DNA of 64,000 bases from Mytilisepta virgata (taxonomy: Eukaryota > Mollusca > Bivalvia > Mytilida > Mytilidae): the NCBI GenBank assembly GCA_028015205.1, contig CM051516.1, positions 38,826,230 to 38,890,229 of the forward strand, written 5' to 3'. Positions 10,527 to 23,537 of the stretch are shown piece by piece; position 1 is the stretch's first letter; the number at the start of each line of letters is the position of its first letter. The notes under the pieces were generated by a model. The model saw only the letters and a program-made list of their open reading frames with translations. It did not search any database and was not told the DNA's origin. A program made the position numbers and the translations under genes.

Positions 10527-11854
10527 CCCTTTTCATGGCAAAATAATTCTAAATATGAAACTCACCTTTATGTCTCTTCAAGAATGCTGAAGGCAACGGT
10601 TGTAATAACAAGTGAAGTCACAAGTGAAAACTAAGAATTTTTAGAAACTCGTCTAATGATAGTTCCATTCAAACATTCAAGCGGTAACGAACATTAACTT
10701 GACTGTGACTTAGATCTGAAAACGTCTATTCCCTATTTCTGGATATTTGAGTTGTCTCCCATATGCATAAGTGAACGTGTCTTGTATTTAACATACAGAC
10801 TGCTTCTATTTTTTTCTACAAATATTGAATTTAGGCAGGCTTAATCAGACATTAAAAATGTTTGAAAATATATCATAAAAACATATTTTAATGTGTGTGG
10901 AGGATATTGTAAGTAAGAAAAAATATTTTGCAGAAAAATAACAATTTGTCCATTATGTCTATAGAAGACACTTTCTCCAAAGAGCATATAACCCCGTAAA
11001 TGGGAGATAACCTTTTATAGTTTACTTTATATCGTTGCTTTTTTTTAGTTTGTACCTAATATTATATTTGATTTGATTGTGTAATCGCGCTTTTGTAATA
11101 CAATCACCTTTATCTGTTTTCTATTTCTTTTTACCCTAAGCATATTTCCAGAAATGATAATGGGATAATCATTAACAAGTACAAATAGATTTTCTATATT
11201 ATGAAATAGAATTAAATGACAGTAATAGCTGTTATTTGAGAATAAAATCTATTGTGTAGGTGCAAAAAAATGACATGATATAGCGCATCGTTTTATTTTC
11301 CAGTTCATTCAACTTAAAGTTTTTTTGTTCACTCATTGTAACTTATATACCTCTATGATTCTGAATTGTTTTTGGTTTCATCATTTTTGGCATTGGGAGC
11401 AACTGATGTGTAGTAATTCAAAGAAAAATATGCATAAAGCTTGTGCATTTAAATTAGAAGTTGTGTTATGCTTCTGATAAATGTGAAAGATACATGAAAA
11501 AGGTACAAAAATTAAATATGAAAATAATTCAATTCAGGAAAACTTTTATCTTTTGCAAGAGGAGACTTTATAGTCAAAGTCTTGATTTATATTGATGTTA
11601 GGAGCTATATAGAATAATGCTTGGCTACAGTGACAGCTTTTAATAAATTGTAAGCATATTTTTAGGTATTCCCGAGAAACGTTATGAATTCACATCAAAT
11701 CTAAAAAAAAATATATTTATGAGGTTGCAGATGGCTGCGTTAAATATAAAATAAAAGACAATAGATAAAAATCTATTTCATGCATACCTCTCTCCTTAGA
11801 TGGTTTTAGCATTATAATTTTAGTAATTATATATTGTTTGGCTTAAACATGTTA
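10527..11854. other. No gene seen
   Basis: AT-rich. Contains a GGGAGATAAC motif at 11002-11011 and a weak R3 fragment around 11370-11460 (GGGAGCAACTGATG). No convincing open frame or splice structure. Confidence 0.45.
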
Positions 11855-12280
11855 GGCCTCGAACACGACTAATGATCAAATGTACAGATCTTGTGTTTTC
11901 CATTTGTGTCATAGAAGTTTTTATTACCACTAAGTCAATACCTATAATGGTGGAAGACACCCCGAGGGTAACACCAGCTCATTTGGTAGTATTTCGATAC
12001 TAACCCCTAGATGGATACTAGAAATTTAGTGTTACAAAAATGTTAAATTTTGTGAAATCTAAGGAATATCTCCTTTGTCCCTGGCTATGTCAGATGGTTC
12101 TGACTTGACAATTTTGGTTATTTTGGCATTTTTGAATTTTGATCTTCAACCTCATGAGTTATTGTTTTGGTTTCAAAGAATACAGTCCTTAAGTACACGT
12201 ACAACTGATGACTCGCAAATCTACCAACTATGCACATCTTCTGCATCAAAATTGGCATCAAAGAATGTATTGCCATAAAG
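11855..12280 (+). repeat. R3 repeat, more than one ~336-bp unit
   Basis: Reads through a full unit: GGCCTCGAACACGACTAATGA, a pair of palindromic segments (ACCACTAAGTCAATACC, GGTAACACCAG...GTAGTATTTCGATACTA), TTACAAAAATGTTAAA, then TTGTGAAATCTAAGGA. It then enters the next unit at ACAACTGATGACTCG and GCACATCTTCTGCATCAAAA. The same point recurs 336 bases apart (11866 and 12202). No conserved reading frame; the short frames at 12075-12278 and 12118-12342 are incidental. Confidence 0.7.
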
Positions 12281-12419
12281 GTATGATAATCAGAGTTCTG
12301 CCAACTGAGCTGATGAATGTTCTCATCTGTAGTTAATACCACCTTAAGAGGAGTCTGAAATACAAACCAAATAATCTCTTAATTCCTGGACAGAGCCCGG
12401 CTTCTGATAGAAAATTTGC

Positions 12420-12786
12420 TCAGACATGGATATGTTGCTCGTAAGTTGGAGTCACCTTTTTAAAGTTTTATGGACGTGGTTGACAGGTATGTTAAAACCC
12501 GTTTCCCAAATGAAAATGGACCTGTTCCATTGATGTTGTCCCTTCCTCATACCGGATTTGACATGGGCAGCATGGCGGGTGTCCTGCAGGAAGCAGAGAC
12601 TGCTTACTCTTCCCGATCACCTGAGTCTACCCCCGGTTTTTTGGTGGGGTCCATGTTGTTCATATATTTTTAGTTTTTAATTGTAGTGCTTGTATTGTCT
12701 TAGTATTGTCTTCGTTATTCTCCGGAGTTTGTCAGTTGCTTCGATTTTTCCTTTCTTCGAATATCCCTTTGGTATTTCTTGACTCT
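12420..12786 (-). repeat. R6-related dispersed repeat (left member of an inverted pair)
   Basis: 12634-12786 matches the reverse complement of 31400-31552 over exactly 153 bases with few differences. Landmarks are GGTTTTTTGGTGGGGTCCAT, TTCTCCGGAGTTTGTCAGTT and CGAATATCCCTTTGGTATTT. The upstream part (GTCCTGCAGGAAGCAGAGAC, CACCTGAGTCTACCCCCGG) is built like the 'purchase' of R6 elements, in which CACCTGA(x)GTCACTCCCGG occupies the same place. The 67-codon open frame at 12470 is part of the repeat, not a gene. Confidence 0.65.
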
Positions 12787-13945
12787 ACTTACAATGACTT
12801 ATGTTTTCTGTGATAAAACTTTATTGATTCAAGAAGTATAACAATTCCGGACTGAATTATATTACAACCATAAGAAATGCTAATTAACAGGTCTTAAAAC
12901 TGTTTAAGATCAAACGCTTTTTTCGTCGTTTGAAATTGAACATAAAAGTAAGGTAAAAGATCAGGCAAATTGTAATAGTAAACTGAATTCTTTGGTGTAG
13001 TTCAATGATTTTAATTAATTGTACACAGAGACATTATATATGGAGTAAGATCTAAGTCGATTCTAAGCAAAAATCGTTTGCAGCGGTCTTATGTAAATTT
13101 CAAAATAATCTAAAATTTATAGACAAAAATATTTAAAGACAACCTTAGTTTTAAGTAATTATAGAATAAGAAACATTTCTTGGATTCCTGCCATATATCG
13201 AAATTGTCCATGTTCATTAAATATAATTTTAACTTTCATGACTTTCCAATTTCAGCTATTTAAATCTCACAAGACTTTTATTAATACTTAACCAGATAAC
13301 AAGATGGCCCGAGGGACACCTCTTATCTGTTTTTGACCCATCTTGAAGCAATTGATGGTATAATCCAACTGAATTTCTTTTTTTTTCGTGAATCTGTGTC
13401 TAGTTAGGTAAATGATATCATTTCAAGTTGTTGTGGACGGACTTTGATCTGCTTTTCACACGCTAATTTTTTACCAATCCGGCTTACTCTTCACTCTGTC
13501 TTTATAACACTAATTGCTGACAGTGCATTCTATCACCATAGTAATAGCTTAACTGACAGTGTTCTAATCATTGTTCATTGAGTATATATGATTAAGAAAT
13601 GAACACTCTTTGCATTTATAATTTTTATTATATCAAAGCAGATTAGGTGGCATATTTACGTACGTATGCACATCCTTTAAAGTTATATAAGGATCCAAAA
13701 TAACTAAATTATAGATTTATGCCATTAATGCATGATATAATTAAGTTCTGTTTATGATTAGTTTGTAATTTCATCGATTTTACAGAACTTAATTTAAAGT
13801 TATAATCGTAAAAACGGAAGTTAATGGTTAAATGTTTTATTTTAAGAAAATTTTACTAACCGCTTGGTCAGTCTTATATTCTGTCACGCACTAACCAAGA
13901 CGTTGTAGCTTCAGATTGTTTTTTGTGTGTGGTTTTATTTATAAT
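12787..13945. other. No gene seen
   Basis: AT-rich spacer; no shared repeat, RNA gene or exon-like block recognised. Confidence 0.45.
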
Positions 13946-13969
13946 GGGGGGGGGGGGGGGGGGGGGGGG
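13946..13969 (+). repeat. Poly-G tract (24 G)
   Basis: Uninterrupted guanine run, the longest homopolymer of G or C in the window; could form a G-quadruplex. The Gly-rich frame across it (13916-14128) is a by-product. Confidence 0.9.
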
Positions 13970-14569
13970 TGTCAGGTGATTTATGTAATTCTTCATCGTG
14001 TTCGTGATCAGCACTATCGCATAACTGCTAGCGATCGGCACAAGATTGTTATTCGATATCCAACACGGGACGAATTGGGTTCGATATCAATCGACCAGAA
14101 TTGCCAATATTTTGCACAGATTCGATAGTCTGTTTACTATGGCTTCTTGTACCTATACAAATTGATATTACCTGGTGCATTGAAAGAGTCGTAAAACACC
14201 AAATAAACCAAACAAATCGTAAAAAATAAACATTTCTTTCACCGACAAATACTTTTAATATGTCAGTATAAAGTAATTTTCTCGATTGATGAGACAGCAT
14301 TATAGCAGTAGTACATTTGTACTAACATTTCAGAAAGTTAATAAATTTTTTTAGTCACAAGGTATTTAGAGTTGAAATCAAAGTAGAAAGTATGAACTTA
14401 AAGGGACTTTTGATTTCGAAAACACTGTGAACTCCAAATCATTGATACCCAATCAATTTGTCAAAGGTATTTCTTATATCAAAAGAAAAAAATTAATTGA
14501 ATTTTTATATTTGCCTGCTGCATTATTTTTACTTCTATTTTAGTTTTTTTTCACATTTTTCGCATTGAG

Positions 14570-14845
14570 CATTGAGCAGTACTACATGTAATTAGCCCTA
14601 ATTTGTTGCAATGTGAACATTAATTTATTAAATATAGCTAAAAACAAAGGAGTAACTCCCTCGTCCACAGTTCTGTCCTTAGATAATTTTGGCCGAACCA
14701 TCTTGGTCATTTTGGGATTTTTTTTATTCTTCTTCAACTTTTTGGATTTTTGCTTTTCATTTCAACACTTTCAGGCCTTGAACACAACAGATGAGTCATA
14801 AAATGACAAACGGTGCACATCTTGCGCATGGACATTGGAATTTTA
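14570..14845 (+). repeat. R3 repeat fragment
   Basis: Shares GTCCTTAGATAATTTTGG, TTCTTCAACTTTTTGGAT, TCAGGCCTTGAACACAACAG and GGTGCACATCTTGCGCATGG with the other R3 copies, in the same order. Confidence 0.65.
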
Positions 14846-15104
14846 AAAGAATTACCACTTCTTGTGGTATTTTTTGTTGTTATATATATTTTTTATTTTC
14901 ATATCATCATCAAGTTCATCGACAAAACTGTATAATAAAAGTAAAATGTAAGTGTATGCAAAAGTTATATATACAAGGTATCAATTAAATCAAAATCAAA
15001 TATTGCATTGACATATAATTCTATTTTACGACTACTCAGTCCCTTCAGCTGCTAAAATAATATTTGCAATGTCTGACAATTTTGCTTTTATTTTGTTTGC
15101 TTTC

Positions 15105-15362
15105 TTGGTTGGACACAAACAAACGTCTTGTGGTATAAAAGTCTACAAAGATATCACCTGCTCAGTTGATAGTATTTAGATATTAGCCCAAAATTCATAC
15201 CACAAATTTACTCTTACAAAAATGTTAAAACTAATTTGCTTCTTAACTTTTTGGACTATTGTTTTGGATTTCACCATTTTAAACTTAGAGCACTGATGAG
15301 TCGTCAATCAACGAAATACGATCTTGTCAATCAAACTTTCTATCAAAGAATTCGAATTTACT
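15105..15362 (+). repeat. R3 repeat fragment
   Basis: Carries the R3 landmarks TATCACCTGCTCAGTTGATAG, TATTAGCCCAAAATTCA, CTTACAAAAATGTTAAA, then ACTGATGAGTCGTCAATCAA and TATCAAAGAATTCG. The middle of the unit is shortened. Confidence 0.65.
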
Positions 15363-18300
15363 GGCATTACATAGTTACACATGTATTAGAGTTTTATAGT
15401 ACATGTTAAAATAAGTTTATTTTAAGCTGAGTTTGAATTGAAAAATATGGAGAGAAAATAAATATCTAACTTTAGTCTTTTACTTTCATTTTACATCATT
15501 GTATTACTTTAGTATTCGTTTTACAATACTTGTTGAGTGCGACACAGGAGAAAATAGTGAGGCGTTTGTGATCAGTTCATTTGCCTTTTCATTTTGTTTT
15601 GAATTTTCGGTTAGACATAGAAAGTTTGTTCCTAGGCTAGAACATACGTTTATTTCGGCCTACAGTTATTTTTTCCAGACGAAAATTAATTTAAAACGGC
15701 ATAAATAATTATTTGATAATATGCATTGTATGGAAAGACAATCTGATTTGAACAATTCATCTGAGGAAACCACTCCGATTTTAATTAATTTTACTTATTT
15801 GTTTTCTATATTGAATTTTGTATAAATGTTGATGGGACAAAATTTACATTTTGACTTCAAGCAAACATGTACCATATGTACAATGTAATTAAGGTCTCCA
15901 TTATAATTTGTTTTGCACCAAATCAATTAACTACTGTGTGGCCCACATAAAATATAACTGGTTTGAATATCTGAAAACCGTCTTAAAACCCGCAGTAAAA
16001 AATCTCATTGTTCGGCTTGTTTCTTTTACATGATTTAATCATCATTAATTCTTTATGTCTTCGATGCCGAAATACCTCAAATATTTCAGGTGACCAGATT
16101 TTCTTTTCCTTTCTTTTTTAAAATGATTGTGTTGAATGTGTTAAACTTGTACTATAAGTCAATTGCATCAGTATGTGGGACACACACTAGTATTTGATTA
16201 ATTTCTTTACACACGGAAATCAAAATTTAACAGGATAACCGAAATCCGGACAGAGCAACCTTGTCTTGAGATGAATGCATGATTCAGGAATTCCTGACTT
16301 GCGGTTGACTATCCCGCCAAAAGTTGTCGTTCTTTACAGGAGGTGTCTCACTAGGAACACGCCGATTAATCTTTCGATCCGAATGATAAAACATAAAACC
16401 CCGAAAGATGAAGGGAATTCCTCATTATAATAGGATGTGCTGTCAATTTTATGTAGTTGGGATAATTATGAAAATTTTCAATGTTTTAACAGTCATGACA
16501 GTGAAAGAAATTGAAAATCCCTAAGTTCTGGACTGAATAGTTAATATTGTTTGTAGGGAATTCCGTTTCTCGTTCGAACTCCCCAATCTTTTTCATTCAG
16601 TTCTGGCGAAATGCAGTGACCTCGAAATCACACCTGCTATGATGAACGATAACTCTGTCAAAAAAAATGATGAAATACGTATGCATCCCGAGCTCCGCAA
16701 GTAGGGACTATTTGTGCTCTTTAGTATAGAATTGTGTATGCTAATTTTTCCTGATACATGTACATGTGCCTCTTGTAAAATTTCTGAAACTATTTCCACG
16801 CAAGGTGTCGTTAAATATATTTTATCTTATTTCTTTTAAACTTTGTTAATGTGTCAGTTTTGATTTTTGTAGTTATAGATATTCGAAGTTCGTTCAACTT
16901 TAATTGGCTTTTATCCTATTATCTTGTTATAGCCCAAAATATCGTGAGTGGAGTTGCTATTTTGTTTTTATTTAGGTAATAACCAATTTTCTTATTAATG
17001 TGAGTACGGCTTAAAACAATTTGTGATGGAGAATTTACCATTTGAATTCTTTTTTGCTTCCGATTGACAGCAATGACACGATTTTTGAGATTGGTTTTGT
17101 AATTCTGTTAAGTTACAAGTATGTGTAAATGTTCTAAGGAAAACCAGTTAACCTTCCCTGAATTTTTGCTGTCCGGCTCTCAAAATACGGTATTATGAAT
17201 ACATTGTACTGTGCATTGTGCGTAACTACATGTATTTGGTATCAGAGTGCAGTATAGACTACAATTTGTCTTGTTCTTTTCAATCTATTAATAGTGCATT
17301 CTCTTATTTCTTGGAAATGAAGCTAATAAAAATGTTCTTGTTTTTATGAAATTCTAACAAGAACAAATAGTATTTTTATGTTTAAGTTTCTGTCAAGGGA
17401 TGATCTGTGTGTAAGTGGATCAGGTTCTTCTTAGCGATAATATTTATATTCTTGAGTACATTTGATAATCGACGCTTAAGACTGCATACCATTTGCAAGA
17501 ATGAGATTTTTTGGCACCATGATAGGCCATACAAGGATTTCTCTTTTATTTTTAACTCATTAAAGCTCACACTTCAGATGTGTACGTGAGTTTAGAGGTT
17601 TTGATGTCGCCATGCAAGGTCATACAACAATTTTCAGTTTTTATTTATTAATAAAAAAAAAAAAAAATTCTTATGTGTCGGATTTATAGTTATTTTGTCA
17701 AATTGGTGACTACTCATTTAGTTTCATTACTTTGGTCATTACACAATACCAATTTAGAAAAGTAAACCATAAGACAAAGAGAAAAGTTAATAATACCCAA
17801 TTAAAAACGAATCTAAATGTAAAGGAACATTTGAAACAAGGCAATATATCAAACGACCGACAAAAACTAAACAAAAGACAGACCCTATATCAATTAAATA
17901 AATAACATAAAAATGGGCTTGAATGTAGGTGGCTTGGAGCCTCTTCTAGGAAACAGCCATGGTCGCCAGCACAAGATGAAGACATAAAAATACCATTACA
18001 AATGGAAATATTATGTTTTTATTTCGGAAAGTAAAATTCTCAAACTATCTGACAGTTCACGGTTATTTAAAAACTTTTGAAGTGTTGGCTCCAACATTTA
18101 TAGAATAAATGAATGAATAGAGATATACGAAGAAAACTTGAAGATATATTGAACCTCCATACTGAGTTAAACTTGAAAACAATAACCAGAATAAGCACTC
18201 AAAGAAATTCTGGTGATTTATTTCTTCACCATTGACCGCATATTGATACTGATTTCATCTTTTCAGATTAAAAATGTATTTTTGAGCAGTCTTTTTGTTT

Positions 18301-20438
18301 TATTAATTGTACTTCTCTCCATATGACAGTCTCTTTTATCACTCTAGACATGAATAGGAAGTAAGGTGATTTTGACAAACGGAGGTAAACATTCATCGTT
18401 AATTCACTATATCGATATTGGAAACTGCAGTATGCAAGTTTTATTTACACTGTATTTCATAAATATATGCTATAGTTTTAGCATCAGCCAATCAGAAAAG
18501 TAAATATATATGTTTGAAAACAATAGAGAGCATGGGTTTTCACAGATTTTCATTACGCTACGCTATCTCAGACAATTTTTTGTTTTTTGTTTTCAATTCA
18601 AAAGAAGGTTTTACTCGTAAAAACCGTTTAATTCCCAAATGTTTAGTGTATCTACCAAGTCAGACTTTCCTGACTGAGGATTTCACATCAGTGTTTTGTT
18701 CCTTTTTATTTCGTGTTTATGGCTGGCGTTAATGGGTATTTCATTTTTGACTTATCCTGTTTTCATTTTCATCATTTACGCAAATTTCAATTTGCATCCA
18801 AACTACATGTTTGTGTCTACATTATACATAAATTCTACACAGATATCCAATAAACGCCGATACGACCTGTGCTGCATCTTGGATTAGCATTAATCAAAAA
18901 CGCTCCTGATCAAAACATTGAAAAGTTTACGATAATGAAAAACTGAATATATCTCCCAGCTTTCCAATGAAAAAAGATTCTTCACGCAATATCTTGCTAA
19001 TAGAAATAGAGATAAGCTAGACTTTCATGACCGGATATCATGTCCCAGCATATGAATAAAGCTTTGGTGGAATAAAAAGTGTCATTTTACATATTGACCT
19101 TTTCTCCATATTTTCTCTCCATATTTTGAATATCTGATTATCTCTGATTATCGTTTCAAGTCGAAAAACTTTCTTCTGGTAACATAAAGGATTTCTTTCC
19201 GTCGAACAGATTGATTGATATATGTTACTTTTATTTCGATAGTAAATATTTCAAATATCGATCATTTGAAATATGAAATTGACATGTGAGAATATGAGCG
19301 TCACTGGGAAATCATGCCTAAGGACATAAAACATGAAAGGAACGAAACATTGCTATGCCCACTTATCAGGATATAAAAACGAACATTTCAATTAATAAAT
19401 ATGATATTTGTCAATTAAAAGTATTGAAACTGTAATAATAGGTTAAAAACTGACTTGGAGAATATTTGTTTTGAATCAACTGAATAGCATAAAATTATAC
19501 ACTGTATATTTATAATCTTACAGCAACATAAACATTTGTTATGACTGGCAAACATATTGTATAAAAGAATAATTTTATTGGTAAATCTGGACAAAAATAT
19601 ATTTCAATGAGTTTGACCCAACAATTCTTTATTTAAGTAAACAGGCGCGGCATACTTGAATGAGGTAATGAAACAGAAATAAAATTGTTGACAGTTACAT
19701 ACGAAACATCACATGGTCATTTTAAATATAAGTAAATGTACATTTCATTTTATCACATATCAGATACTGGTATGCTTTTCATCTGTACCACTCTGGGTAT
19801 CCCTGGAACAAACAAAAAAACAAAGGATATATAATATACAATATATGATATATCAATATTTGCAGGTTTCATTCTTTCGTTTTTATTTACTAACCATTTT
19901 GATTTTAATTCTGTGGAAGAGATCTTGAACACCCAAACCAAAACAAAAACAAACAAAAAAAACGTTTCATTGTAATTATGCCGCTATTACAAAAACATTT
20001 GCTTTGGAAGCTATTTTTATTAAAACAGCGCTTCCATGGCAAGGTTTGTGCGACCATATCATTATTAAATTCAAATTACTAGTTGGATAGTGGTAAATAA
20101 ACAAATAATTAACAAGAACCTTAATTTTCTAAATTTTCATAAATTTCAAACGCCATACATACTAGTCAACAAAAGTAACGAAACTCAGTTGTGCATTTTA
20201 TATATACCTAAAAGTTAAAGAAAGCACTTAGATTAAAAAAAATTGTCTTATTATTCTTTGCATGGCTTTACTTTTATTTGGAAAACTTTCAATTTGAGCA
20301 AAACTCTTGAAATCAAAATTTCAAAAAGTAAAATTTTTACCCCAAAAGTACAAAATAATAATGTAATTAATTTTTAAAGCCTAACCATCAGTTCAATAAA
20401 GACATCTACAATCTGAAATTTAGATTAAACTAATGGTT
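15363..20438. other. No gene seen over 5 kb
   Basis: AT-rich. Short frames at 15499, 16593, 17382/17407, 18514, 18696 and 19713/19753 have no recognisable domain. A weak match to the R7 landmark (ACCAAGTCAGACTTTCCTGA) sits at 18653-18673. Distal exons or regulatory DNA of flanking genes could hide here, but nothing specific is visible. Confidence 0.4.
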
Positions 20439-21275
20439 CCCAGGAGCCTGTATCGCTCACCTGGGCTATGTCCATCTTGACTGGCAGCCTGAAACATTGC
20501 TGTCAAGTTCCAATTGGCTCACAGGTTTCAAACAAGAAGATCTTTCAGTAAACTTTCCCATTAGGTCCTATGGTAAACTATGTTCGGCTCTCGCGGCCAT
20601 CTTGGGTGACGAGCGGGATCATAGGATATAATTGTGAAAGAGGACCAACTAAGGACCATTGCTGCCATGTTTTGTTCCAATTGGCCACGTGGTTTCAGAC
20701 AAGAAGATATTTAAGTAAATTTCCCATAGGGTCCTATGTAAAACTAAATTCGGCTCTGCCGCCATCTTCGATGAAAGGCGGGTTCATCGGATATAATTCT
20801 GAATGAGGATCACCTAAGGATCATTGCTGCCAAGTTTTGTTCTTATTGGCCAAGCGGTTTCAAACAAGAAGATCTTTAAGGAAATTTCATATAGGGTCCA
20901 ATGTTAAAATAAGTTCGGCTTTAGCAGCCATCTTGGATGATGGGCTGGGTCATCAGATACAAGTCTGAAAGAGGACAACCTAAAGATCATTGCTGCCAAG
21001 TTTTGTTCCAATTGGCCAAGTGGTTCAATCAAGAAGATCTTGAAGTAAATTTCCCATCGGATCTTAGTTAAACAAAGTTCGGCTCTGGCGGCCATCTTGG
21101 ATGACAGGCCGGGTCATTGGATACAATTCTGAAAGAAGACCACCTAAAGACCATTGCTGCCAGGTTTTGTTCCAATTGGCCAAGTGGTTTCAGACAAAAA
21201 TATCTTTAAAGGACGAAGGACGACGGACGACGATGGACAATAGCTCACATGGCCCTTAGGGCAACGAAAAAAAAA
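20439..21275 (+). mobile_element. Pearl-like element with ~165-bp core tandem repeats
   Basis: Begins CCCAGGAGCCTGTATCGCTC and ends near AGCTCACATGGCCCTTAGGG. Between lie tandem core units. The landmark GTTCCAATTGGC (or close variant) recurs at 20507, 20674, 20839, 21005 and 21169, spacings 167, 165, 166 and 164. Each unit also carries TTCGGCTCTGGCGGCCATCT, GGTCATTGGATACAATTCTG and ACCTAAGGATCATTGCTGCC. A short GACGGAC-type simple repeat follows the last unit. Bivalve 'pearl' elements have just such ~160-bp core repeats, and have been linked to non-autonomous Helentrons; membership here is inferred from architecture. No protein is encoded; the open frames at 20570 and 20904 are repeat by-products. 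Confidence 0.8.
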
Positions 21276-21612
21276 CAAAGGTTTATCATAATTTAAGCAA
21301 ATATTCATATTCACTCTGCATTATGTCAGATAACATAAGGAGAATGTTACTGACAGTAGTTTCCACAACGATAAACAGTATAAAGTACTAAATCGATTAT
21401 TTTTAATGTCATCTTGTTTCCTTAATTTTCCCCGTTGTCTAATAAAATGCACAGTTCAATGTCTTTATTGTGTTTTTATGTGGGTTTTATCATATCATCA
21501 CAATACTGTAATCAGAATATGTAGTCCCATCGAAAAGGGGATAGTTATAAGAAGATAATTCCTATAGTAAACCAGAAAATTGAACTGTCGGAATCGACAG
21601 TGATCCCCGCAA

Positions 21613-22191
21613 CCCTCCCCCCCCCTGTAAGTAGCTAGGAAACTTACCTGTAGTAAAAAAATATAAAACCTTATTCACATCCAAAAATAGTATGCAATCA
21701 ATCCAATAAGAAATTAAATCAATAAACCCAATTTTAAAAAGCTTAGATCACAATCTCAAACTTAAAATTTGACCCGAGTGGGACCCTGGTTTAAGCTGGT
21801 TGCACGACTGCAACTGATCTATCTCCATGTAGATATTTCATATATATAGTTTTACTCAGAGCTTTTGTGATCTACTGAATGCTAGCCAAAAAATTTAGTT
21901 TATACTGAAATAATCCATACCCGACCAATCCCGACTATCCATACGACCCCAATACGATCAGGTCGATCTTGTCTGGTCGAGATCGGGTTGAGATCAAACA
22001 AACGTTGATTTGGTCTAGCTAGCCGAGTAAAGATCGTAGTTTAGGTCACAAGGTTGAATTAAAAATTTGTAAAGTTCGACCCCTGTGGGCCCCTATTGGA
22101 AATCAAAATTCTAAAACCTTATTGCGAATCTACAGATAACTTATGACAATGCGCTTCTCTTTTAATATTTTCTAGTAGATTTATTTTTTAG
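21613..22191. other. No gene seen
   Basis: Contains a C-rich stretch (CCCTCCCCCCCCCTG) and a cluster of GATC/GACC-rich imperfect palindromes at 21920-22040 (GGTCGATCTTGTCTGGTCGA). No coding signal. Confidence 0.4.
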
Positions 22192-22290
22192 GTTTTCTTC
22201 GGTCTTGCCATATGAAGAGATTTTCCGAAAAAAAGATGAATGGTATGGATTTGAAATAGTGTTGTATGAAAGAAAGTACAAAAATAAATG
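22192..22290 (+). CDS. Candidate orphan internal exon, 99 bp
   Basis: An exon-shaped block. TTTATTTTTTAG precedes it (acceptor) and it ends AAATG before GTAAGT (strong donor). The 99 bases contain one frame open throughout, entered after one base and left with two bases, so the exon is phase-symmetric. The frame reads FSSVLPYEEIFRKKDEWYGF and 12 further residues; the other two frames contain stops. I do not recognise the peptide, and no neighbouring plus-strand exon could be linked to it. An AT-rich genome will produce such blocks by chance, so this is a weak call. Confidence 0.25.
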
Positions 22291-23516
22291 GTAAGTTACC
22301 CAAGCGACCTTAAAAATCATGGTGGCAAGTTCGGAGACCCCCTTCCACCGTAAATGTTTTTTTCTTAAAGCATTAATTTTATTGAAAAAATGTTAAAAAC
22401 AGAAATTTCATAAGTAAATTTAAAAAAAAATCAAAATATCTTACTGGATAGAAAACTAATCTTTGCAGAAGACGTATGTTTTAGTTAAGATTTTTTAATC
22501 TATAATCTAGCTTTGAAGAAACCTATTTTCTAAATGTCACTGAATTAATCTTGGTTCGTCATTGTGATTGGACTGAGTACTAAGTCTTTCGGTAGACACA
22601 ATCAATATAAACAATCACCGTAAAGTCTAACCTAAGTCAATAGCTTCATTCCGGTACACGTTTCTTAATTTTATTAATGAAACTTCTTAGCCTTATTTAC
22701 CATCCCCAAAACTGCTCGGAGTGTTATACATGCATAACACTATGTAATTTAACTAGGTTTTTATTATCCAATTTCTCTTAATATATCAATCTGCCTTACT
22801 CAGATTGATATTTTTGTCCAAGTGATGATGGCTAATCTCAATTTAAAGCAAATATATCGTGAAAATCGGTCAAGATGTATTATTTGAGTTCTTTTATATT
22901 TTTTAAGATTCTAACAAAACAATTTATAATGTAATTTGACTAATAATAGTTAATGGTTTATGCATATACATATCACGTTTTTAGTCACCAGTGCGCGACC
23001 GCGATGAAGGTTTACCCTGAATGCGCATTGAACGCAAGAAATAAATAGTCTGCGTTTGTTTGATTAGATGTAGATGCATCCTTATTGCTTAAATATGTTG
23101 AGAATAGTATTGTTAAAAGAAAAAGGAAAGTTGGAAAACAGAAAGAATATTAATTTGTTAGAGTTTGAACAACTGAAAAGTTGGAAATACGATTTTTCCG
23201 AATCATGTCTACCACCAGAACAAATCTGTTATAAGTAAAATCCTTTCTAGGTTTGTTAAGCATAATACAATACGGTTAAGTAGAAGATTTGGTTTTAACA
23301 TGTTTAAATAGTGTATAGAATCATAAAAAGATAGATAATTGAGTAGTTTCTCCGCATACTCTCCATGCTTACGGAATAGTGTATCTTAAATATAGTTATT
23401 TACACGCTAAACGATCAATTATCAATTAAACGGTTGATGGATTTAGATAGCGTCCAAGATACAGGCTTGCTTAACAAACTTGTGAGCTATGTCGTAAAGC
23501 AAAGGTAATAAACGTG

Positions 23517-23522
23517 TTTATT
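23517..23522 (-). terminator. Candidate polyadenylation signal of gene 1
   Basis: AATAAA on the minus strand, 15 bases past the stop codon at 23538. That is a very short 3' UTR; a more distant signal may be the one used. Confidence 0.35.
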
Positions 23523-23537
23523 CGGTGGCGGACATGA

